Both the position numbers and the translations under genes were made by a program. Below, piece by piece: positions 43,947-49,215 of a DNA stretch of 49,215 nt (position 1 is the stretch's first letter; the number at the start of each line of letters is the position of its first letter). The stretch is taken from contig NZ_JALCBM010000016.1 in assembly GCF_028066395.1 (NCBI RefSeq), positions 12,433-61,647 on the forward strand. Direction: 5' to 3'. The stretch comes from Ruegeria sp. GTDB lineage: Bacteria > Pseudomonadota > Alphaproteobacteria > Rhodobacterales > Rhodobacteraceae. The notes under the pieces were generated by a model. The model did no database searches, was not told where the DNA came from, and saw only the letters and a program-made list of their open reading frames with translations.

Positions 43947-44150
43947 CTCTTTGTCTCCGCGTTAAATTTTTTGAGATGCTTCGGGGCAAACCCCAACCGC
44001 ACCTGCACGCTAGAACCAGAAAGCGGCACATTCAATCAAAAGTGAATATGACCGCGAAATCGGCTTGTTAGCGCCGGAAGGCGTGTGCGCGGGACGCTTT
44101 TCATTGCGTCAAAGCAGCCTATGTTGGCACCAAACAGGCCGGAGGTCTTC

Positions 44151-45119
44151 ATGGAACGATTCGACAATAGCCCGGAAACCGCCCTGCGCTGGTATCGCGC
44201 GGGCAAAGGTGCGGCACTTGCCACGGTTGTCGAAACCTGGGGCAGCGCCCCGCGCCGCGTGGGCGCGCAGCTGGTGATTGCCGGGGACGGGCGGATCGAA
44301 GGCTCGGTCTCGGGCGGGTGCGTCGAAGGCGCGGTGATTGTCGAGGCGTTGGAAGCGATTGAAGAGGGCGAGGCGCGCCTGCTGGAATTCGGCGTCAGCG
44401 ACGAGGATGCCTTTGCCGTGGGGCTGGCCTGCGGCGGCACGATCCGGGTTCTGGTGGAACCGGTGGGCGCGGTCCTGCCCGAGGCGATGCTGTCCGATCT
44501 TGTCGCCGCCCGCGCCCGGCGCGAGCCGCTGGCCTATGAGGTCAATGTCGAAACCGGTCACCGCGCCCTGCGCCGAAACGCCTATGCCGAGCGGCTGCGG
44601 ATGGATCGATCCGGGTTCGAGGCGGACGGGCAGACCTTTGTCGCCGTACACAATCCGCCCTTGCGGTTGATCGTGGTGGGCGCGGTTCATATCGCGCAGG
44701 CTCTGGTCCCGATGGCACGGATTGCTGGCTACGACCCGGCAATTATCGATCCGCGTGAAGCTTTTGCCTCAAGCGCCCGGTTTCCCGGCGAAAAGATCCT
44801 GACCGATTGGCCGAATGAGGCCGTGGCCAGGCTGGGTCTGGACAGCCGCACGGCGCTGGTGCTGCTGACCCACGATCCGAAACTGGATGATCCAGCCTTG
44901 CAAGCCGCATTGCAGGCCGGGGTGTTCTATATCGGCGCTTTGGGCTCGACCCGAACCCACGCGAAGCGGGTGGACCGTATGGAGCAGGCCGGGTTCACGT
45001 CCGACCAGATCGAGCAGATCCATGGCCCGGTCGGGCTGGATATCGGCGCGGCAGACCCATCCGAGATTGCGGTGGCCATTCTGGCGCAGATGACCGCAGT
45101 TCTGCGGGGCAAGGCGTGA
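44151..45119 (+). CDS. xdhC: XdhC/CoxF-family molybdenum cofactor protein
   Basis: A 322-residue protein with the XdhC N-terminal pattern ALATVVETWGSAPRRVGAQL and SGGCVEGAV, the LACGGTIRV segment, and a C-terminal Rossmann-like region with GALGSTRTHAKR. XdhC binds and sulphurates Moco for xanthine dehydrogenase-type enzymes; the CoxF name is used in cox clusters. ATG after GGAGGTC; an upstream extension lacks support. Its stop overlaps the next gene. Confidence 0.92.
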   Translation: MERFDNSPETALRWYRAGKGAALATVVETWGSAPRRVGAQLVIAGDGRIEGSVSGGCVEGAVIVEALEAIEEGEARLLEFGVSDEDAFAVGLACGGTIRVLVEPVGAVLPEAMLSDLVAARARREPLAYEVNVETGHRALRRNAYAERLRMDRSGFEADGQTFVAVHNPPLRLIVVGAVHIAQALVPMARIAGYDPAIIDPREAFASSARFPGEKILTDWPNEAVARLGLDSRTALVLLTHDPKLDDPALQAALQAGVFYIGALGSTRTHAKRVDRMEQAGFTSDQIEQIHGPVGLDIGAADPSEIAVAILAQMTAVLRGKA

Positions 45120-46117
45120 AGTTCGGCCCGGTTCCACTGGCTCAGGCCGAAGGCGCTATTCTGGCCCATTCGGCGCAGACCGGGGACCGAAAGCTGCGCA
45201 AAGGGATCATCCTGACGGTGGAGCATATCGCTCTCTTGCAGGCTGCAGGCCAGACCGAGGTCACCGTCGCCCGCCTGGACCCCGGCGATTGTCATGAGGA
45301 TGAGGCCGCCCGGATGCTCGCCGCCGCGCTGGCGCCGGACCCGAAACAGGCAAACCTGCGCGTGACCGAGGCGTTCACGGGCCGTGTCAACCTGCTGGCC
45401 GATGGCCCGGGGGTTGCTGTGCTGGACCTCGATGCGTTGCGGCGGTTCAATCTGGTCAACCCGATGATCACGGTGGCGACCGTGCCGCAATATCAACAGA
45501 TGAGCGCGGGCGGGATGGTGGCGACGATCAAGGTCATCTCTTACGCGGTGCCCGGGGCCGATGTTCTGCATGCGGCCCGGCTGGCGCAGGGTGCGGTCCG
45601 TCTGGCCGCCCCCGTGCACGAATCCGCCGGTCTGATCGTGACGGATATTCCGGGTGGTCCCGGCAACGAAAAGGGCATCGCCGCGATCCGGGGCCGGGTT
45701 GAGGCGCTGGGGATGGAACTGACCGACCTGAAAATCGTACCGCACCAGCAGCAGGCGCTGGCGAATGCGCTTGGCGATCTGGACGGGGATATCGCGATGA
45801 TCCTGACCGGCTCTGCCACGTCCGATGAAAACGATGTGGCCCCCGGCGCAGTGCGCGCCGCTGGTGGACAGGTGGACCGGTTCGGCATGCCCGTCGATCC
45901 GGGTAACCTGTTGTTTCTGGGTGATTTGGATGCGCGCCCGGTCATTGGCCTGCCGGGTTGTGCCCGGTCCCCGGCCTTGAACGGGGCCGATTGGGTTCTG
46001 TCCCGCATCGCCTGCGGGATTGAAACCACTGGCGCCGATATTGCTGCAATGGGGGTTGGCGGGTTGCTCAAGGAAATCCCGACCCGACCGCAACCACGGG
46101 CCGCCAAGGGCAAGTGA
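45116..46117 (+). CDS. Molybdopterin-binding protein of the cox cluster
   Basis: A 333-residue protein resembling MoeA/MogA-type molybdopterin-binding proteins: AEGAILAHS at the start (as in Moco-binding heads), [14 protein letters not shown] in the middle, and a C-terminal [16 protein letters not shown] (MoCF-like). It probably supplies Moco to the CoxL subunit. GTG start overlapping xdhC by 4 bases. Confidence 0.83.
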   Translation: MKFGPVPLAQAEGAILAHSAQTGDRKLRKGIILTVEHIALLQAAGQTEVTVARLDPGDCHEDEAARMLAAALAPDPKQANLRVTEAFTGRVNLLADGPGVAVLDLDALRRFNLVNPMITVATVPQYQQMSAGGMVATIKVISYAVPGADVLHAARLAQGAVRLAAPVHESAGLIVTDIPGGPGNEKGIAAIRGRVEALGMELTDLKIVPHQQQALANALGDLDGDIAMILTGSATSDENDVAPGAVRAAGGQVDRFGMPVDPGNLLFLGDLDARPVIGLPGCARSPALNGADWVLSRIACGIETTGADIAAMGVGGLLKEIPTRPQPRAAKGK

Positions 46118-46198
46118 CGTAACGGCATTTTTGCCCTTTGCGCCCTGTGCCTCATCTTCAGAAGATCAGGCGGCGAAGCTGCGGAAAAACCGGGGAAA

Positions 46199-46222
46199 AA
46201 TTTTTGTTCTCAAACAAAAATT
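46199..46222. repeat. AT-rich inverted repeat before coxS
   Basis: Arms AATTTTTGTT and AACAAAAATT around CTCA, 10 bp perfect, in the 154-base gap between the molybdopterin-binding gene and coxS. It could form an mRNA hairpin or serve as an operator. Nothing else is recognised in this gap. Confidence 0.7.
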
Positions 46223-46271
46223 CCCGTGTTTAACTCGGTCGCAAGGGAGAAATCAAAATTGGGAGGATCTC

Positions 46272-46757
46272 ATGGCACAGGTCTCAATGACCGTGAACGG
46301 ACAATCCGTGAGCGGTGATATCGAGGGCCGGACACTGCTGTCCAGCTTTCTGCGCGATCACCTGTCACTGACCGGCACCCATGTAGGCTGCGATACCGCG
46401 CAATGCGGGGCCTGCGTGGTGCATGTGAATGGCGAAGCGGTCAAATCCTGCAACATGCTGGCGCTGGAGGCTGACGGGGCCGATGTGGGCACGATCGAAG
46501 GGCAGGCGGATGACGACGGCACGCTGAACGTAATTCAGCAGGCGTTTCAGGATCATCATGGGCTGCAATGCGGGTTCTGCACACCCGGCATGGTGATGAG
46601 CGCAGCGGCTTTGCTGAAAGAGAACCCGCGCCCGACGGAAGCGGAGGTGCGCAAGTATCTTGAAGGCAATCTGTGCCGTTGCACGGGCTACCACAACATC
46701 GTCAAGGCGATCATGGCCGCATCCGGTCAGGACGTCAGCAGCATCGCCGCCGAATAA
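46272..46757 (+). CDS. coxS: CoxS, iron-sulphur subunit of a molybdenum hydroxylase
   Basis: A 161-residue small subunit with two [2Fe-2S] clusters: plant-type Cys40, Cys45, Cys48 and Cys60 ([10 protein letters not shown]) and C-terminal Cys100, Cys103, Cys135 and Cys137 ([16 protein letters not shown]). ATG after GGGAGGA. It transfers electrons from the Mo centre in CoxL to a FAD subunit. It precedes coxL by 54 bases containing a 23-base palindrome. Confidence 0.97.
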   Translation: MAQVSMTVNGQSVSGDIEGRTLLSSFLRDHLSLTGTHVGCDTAQCGACVVHVNGEAVKSCNMLALEADGADVGTIEGQADDDGTLNVIQQAFQDHHGLQCGFCTPGMVMSAAALLKENPRPTEAEVRKYLEGNLCRCTGYHNIVKAIMAASGQDVSSIAAE

Positions 46758-46767
46758 CGCGGCGGAC

Positions 46768-46790
46768 AAGAATTTTCGACGAAAATTCTT
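46768..46790. repeat. Perfect palindrome between coxS and coxL
   Basis: Two 11-base arms AAGAATTTTCG and CGAAAATTCTT around a single A. It lies just before the coxL ribosome-binding site (GGGAGGAG, 46795 onward). It may be a regulatory hairpin or a dispersed repeat. Confidence 0.75.
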
Positions 46791-46811
46791 TTCCAGGGAG
46801 GAGAACAAGCA

Positions 46812-49172
46812 ATGCCCAAAGATAGTGGCATCGGAGCCAGTTCCAAGCGACGCGAAGACGTGCGCTTTCTGACCGGAGCGGGTAATTACACCGACGACAT
46901 CAACGTACATGGTCAGGCCTATGTCTATTTCCTGCGATCCGATATCGCACATGGCCGGATCAGGAATATCGACACTTCGGCAGCGGCGGGCATGCCCGGC
47001 GTGGTCAAGGTTTTCACCGGCAAGGATTTCGAAGGCGTGGGCGGCATGCCCTGCGGTTGGGAGGTGACCGACAAGCACGGCGCACCGATGCAGGAACCGC
47101 CGCACCCCATCCTTGCGCAAGGCAAGGTGCGTCATGTGGGTGATCCCATTGCCGCCGTTGTGGCCGACAGTCTGGAACAGGCCCGCGACGCGGCTGAGGC
47201 GATTGATCTGGATATCGAAGAACTGCCCGCCGTTCTGGACATGAAAGCCGCCGCACAGGATGGTGCGACGCTGATCCATGACGATCTCAAGAACAACATC
47301 TGTTACGACTGGCAATTGGGCGAGGCGGATGACGCCAAGGTCAATGAGGTCTTTGCGGGCGCGGCCCATGTGACCACTCTGGATCTGGTCAACAACCGTT
47401 TGGTCGCCAACCCGATGGAACCGCGCGTGGCCGTGGCCGAATACAATCGGGCGACCGAGGATTACACGCTCTACACCACCTCGCAGAACCCGCATGTGAT
47501 CCGGCTGCTGATGTGCGCCTTTGTGCTGGGCCTGCCCGAGCACAAGGTCCGCGTGGTGGCCCCGGATGTGGGCGGTGGTTTTGGCACCAAGATCTTCCAC
47601 TACGCGGAAGAGGCCTTCTGTACCTTCGCCGCCAAGGCCTGTGGTCGCCCGGTCAAATGGACCGCCAGCCGGTCCGAGGCGTTCATGTCGGACGCACAAG
47701 GGCGGGATCATGTCAGCACCATCGAGCTGGCGCTGGATGCGGACAATAACTTTGTTGGTCTGCGCACCAATACCTATGCCAATCTGGGCGCGTATCTGTC
47801 GACCTTTTCCAGCTCAATCCCGACCTGGTTGCATGGGACACTGATGGCGGGCAATTACAAGACGCCGGTCATTCAGGTGAATGTGAAAGCGATGTTCACC
47901 AATACGGTGCCGGTGGATGCCTATCGCGGTGCCGGCCGGCCCGAGGCGACCTATCAGTTGGAACGCGTCGTGGACAAGGCTGCGCGTGAATTGGGGGTCG
48001 ATCCGATTGCCCTGCGCCGTCAGAACTTTATCACTCAGTTCCCCTATGACACGCCGGTGGCGCTGACCTATGACACCGGGGATTACAACGGGACGATGGA
48101 CAAGCTTGAGGCCGCCGCCGATCTGGCAGGCTTTGCCGCGCGCCGTTCGGCCAGCGAGGCCAAGGGCAAGCTGCGCGGTCTTGGTATCAACTGCTATATC
48201 GAGGCCTGCGGGATTGCTCCGTCGAATATCGTTGGCATGCTGGGGGCCCGGGCAGGCCTTTATGATGCGGCGACCGTGCGGGTGAATGCCACCGGCTCGA
48301 TCAGCGTCATGGTTGGCGCACACAGTCACGGGCAGGGGCATGAGACCGCCTTTCCGCAGGTTGTGGCCGATATGATCGGTATTGATGAATCGATGGTCGA
48401 GATCGTGCATGGCGATACCTCGAAAATCCCGTTTGGGATGGGCACCTATGGCTCGCGTTCGCTGGCGGTTTGTGGCTCGGCCATGGTCAAGGCGACCGAG
48501 AAGGTGATCGAGAAGGCCAAGAAGATCGCGGCGCATCTGTTGGAGGCGTCCGAGGCCGATATCGAGCTGAAGGACGGTCAGTTCAGCGTTGCGGGCACCG
48601 ACAAGTCGGTAGCCTGGGGCGATGTGACCCTGACCGCCTATGTGCCGCACAACTATCCGCTGGAAGTGGAGCCGGGGCTGGAGGAGACGGCGTTTTACGA
48701 CCCGGCCAACTTTACCTTCCCCTCGGGCGCTTATGCCTGTGAGGTCGAGGTTGATCCCGAGACCGGTCAGGTCAGCATCGAGGCCTTCACGGCGGCGGAT
48801 GACTTTGGCAATATCGTCAACCCGATGATCGTCGATGGTCAGGTCCATGGCGGGATTGGGCAAGGCATTGGTCAGGCGCTGTTGGAGAACTGCGCCTATG
48901 ATGAAAACGGCCAGTTGTTGAGCGCGTCCTTCATGGATTACGCGATGCCGCGGGCCGATGATGTGCCGTTTTATGCCGTGGACCATTCCAGTCAGACGCC
49001 CTGTACGCATAATCCATTGGGCGTGAAGGGCTGTGGTGAGGCGGGGGCCATCGGTTCACCTCCGGCTGTGGTCAATGCTGTGCTGGACGCGCTGAATTCG
49101 GGCGGCAAGGCTGTTGATCACATCGATATGCCGGTGAGCCCGTCGCGCGTTTGGGCCGCGATGAACGGATGA
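46812..49172 (+). CDS. coxL: CoxL, form II large subunit of a molybdenum hydroxylase
   Basis: A 786-residue molybdenum-binding subunit of the xanthine oxidase family. The active-site loop is AYRGAGR (370-376), the form II signature, not the AYXCSFR of true (form I) CO dehydrogenase. The catalytic Glu is Glu743 in GCGEAGAIGSP, and the Moco-binding segments VGGGFGTK and GQGHETAF are present. Form II enzymes may oxidise substrates other than CO. In form II operons coxM usually follows coxL; the window ends 43 bases later. Substrate uncertain. Confidence 0.95.
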   Translation: MPKDSGIGASSKRREDVRFLTGAGNYTDDINVHGQAYVYFLRSDIAHGRIRNIDTSAAAGMPGVVKVFTGKDFEGVGGMPCGWEVTDKHGAPMQEPPHPILAQGKVRHVGDPIAAVVADSLEQARDAAEAIDLDIEELPAVLDMKAAAQDGATLIHDDLKNNICYDWQLGEADDAKVNEVFAGAAHVTTLDLVNNRLVANPMEPRVAVAEYNRATEDYTLYTTSQNPHVIRLLMCAFVLGLPEHKVRVVAPDVGGGFGTKIFHYAEEAFCTFAAKACGRPVKWTASRSEAFMSDAQGRDHVSTIELALDADNNFVGLRTNTYANLGAYLSTFSSSIPTWLHGTLMAGNYKTPVIQVNVKAMFTNTVPVDAYRGAGRPEATYQLERVVDKAARELGVDPIALRRQNFITQFPYDTPVALTYDTGDYNGTMDKLEAAADLAGFAARRSASEAKGKLRGLGINCYIEACGIAPSNIVGMLGARAGLYDAATVRVNATGSISVMVGAHSHGQGHETAFPQVVADMIGIDESMVEIVHGDTSKIPFGMGTYGSRSLAVCGSAMVKATEKVIEKAKKIAAHLLEASEADIELKDGQFSVAGTDKSVAWGDVTLTAYVPHNYPLEVEPGLEETAFYDPANFTFPSGAYACEVEVDPETGQVSIEAFTAADDFGNIVNPMIVDGQVHGGIGQGIGQALLENCAYDENGQLLSASFMDYAMPRADDVPFYAVDHSSQTPCTHNPLGVKGCGEAGAIGSPPAVVNAVLDALNSGGKAVDHIDMPVSPSRVWAAMNG

Positions 49173-49187
49173 GTTGAGAGGGCGGGT

Positions 49188-49207
49188 GCGAGGGGCCAGC
49201 CCCTCGC
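49188..49207. repeat. GC hairpin after coxL
   Basis: Stem GCGAGGGG/CCCCTCGC (8 bp, loop CCAG) begins 15 bases after the coxL stop. There is no T-run in the few bases visible. It resembles the GC hairpin of the dispersed repeat at 42159-42177 and could be part of another copy. Confidence 0.6.
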
Positions 49208-49215
49208 GCTCCCCG

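Noticed and set aside
47814-49010. 398-codon minus-strand open frame opposite coxL
   Set aside because: Shadow of coxL, which has all its active-site motifs.
1-49215. tRNA, rRNA, CRISPR, insertion sequences or prophage
   Set aside because: No conserved RNA segments, regularly spaced repeats, transposase or phage proteins were seen on either strand.

Overview
The window reads as chromosome of an alphaproteobacterium of the Rhodobacteraceae (Roseobacter group). This is inferred from gene content: the nir/nor arrangement with hemA and nnrS, a Hint-domain protein, a DUF6477/DUF6456 gene pair, form II cox genes, and a dispersed CCCAAATACTCC repeat. Genes are tightly packed with many 1-11 nt overlaps, no gene-free stretch exceeds about 280 bases, and I see no rRNA, tRNA, CRISPR array, IS element or phage gene.

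Positions 1-20671 form a denitrification island. On the minus strand, reading leftwards from 8750, are nirS (cytochrome cd1 nitrite reductase), a NirT-type multihaem cytochrome fused to an extra haem domain, a small blue-copper protein, then the haem d1 operon nirE-C-F-DL-G-H-J, with nirJ running off the left edge. On the plus strand are nnrS (8996-10189) and norCBQDEF (11576-17006), with a Hint-domain gene between them on the minus strand. Next come hemA (minus), a Dnr/Nnr-type Crp/Fnr regulator, and a two-gene operon of a truncated haemoglobin and a PAS-adenylate cyclase. Five TTGAC-N4-GTCAA-like boxes stand before nirE, nirS, nnrS, norC and hemA. At nirS, norC and hemA the spacing to a -10-like element is the same, so one NO-responsive regulator probably drives nitrite reduction, NO reduction and the extra tetrapyrrole supply together.

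Positions 20675-29916 hold general metabolism: a TetR regulator, PPK2 polyphosphate kinase, an alpha/beta hydrolase, MetA, a P-loop protein, two EamA transporters, a FadL-type porin and guaA. Positions 29991-41083 hold a GNAT acetyltransferase, a non-pyrrolysine MttB homologue, the DUF6477/DUF6456 pair, oxyR beside a peroxiredoxin, lipA, an M20 amidohydrolase, hpt, a COQ10-like protein, an MmgE/PrpD protein and pyrC.

Positions 41219-49172 form a molybdenum hydroxylase (form II cox) locus: a MoxR ATPase and VWA protein (CoxD/CoxE-like), a periplasmic protein of unknown role, xdhC/coxF, a molybdopterin-binding protein, coxS and coxL. A FAD subunit (coxM) is not in view and would be expected just beyond the right edge.

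The most unusual items are the truncated haemoglobin-cyclase operon with a perfect palindrome before it, the NirT-haem-domain fusion with a CX3CH site, a dispersed repeat that encodes the N-terminus of NorF, and the AT-rich palindromes flanking coxS.
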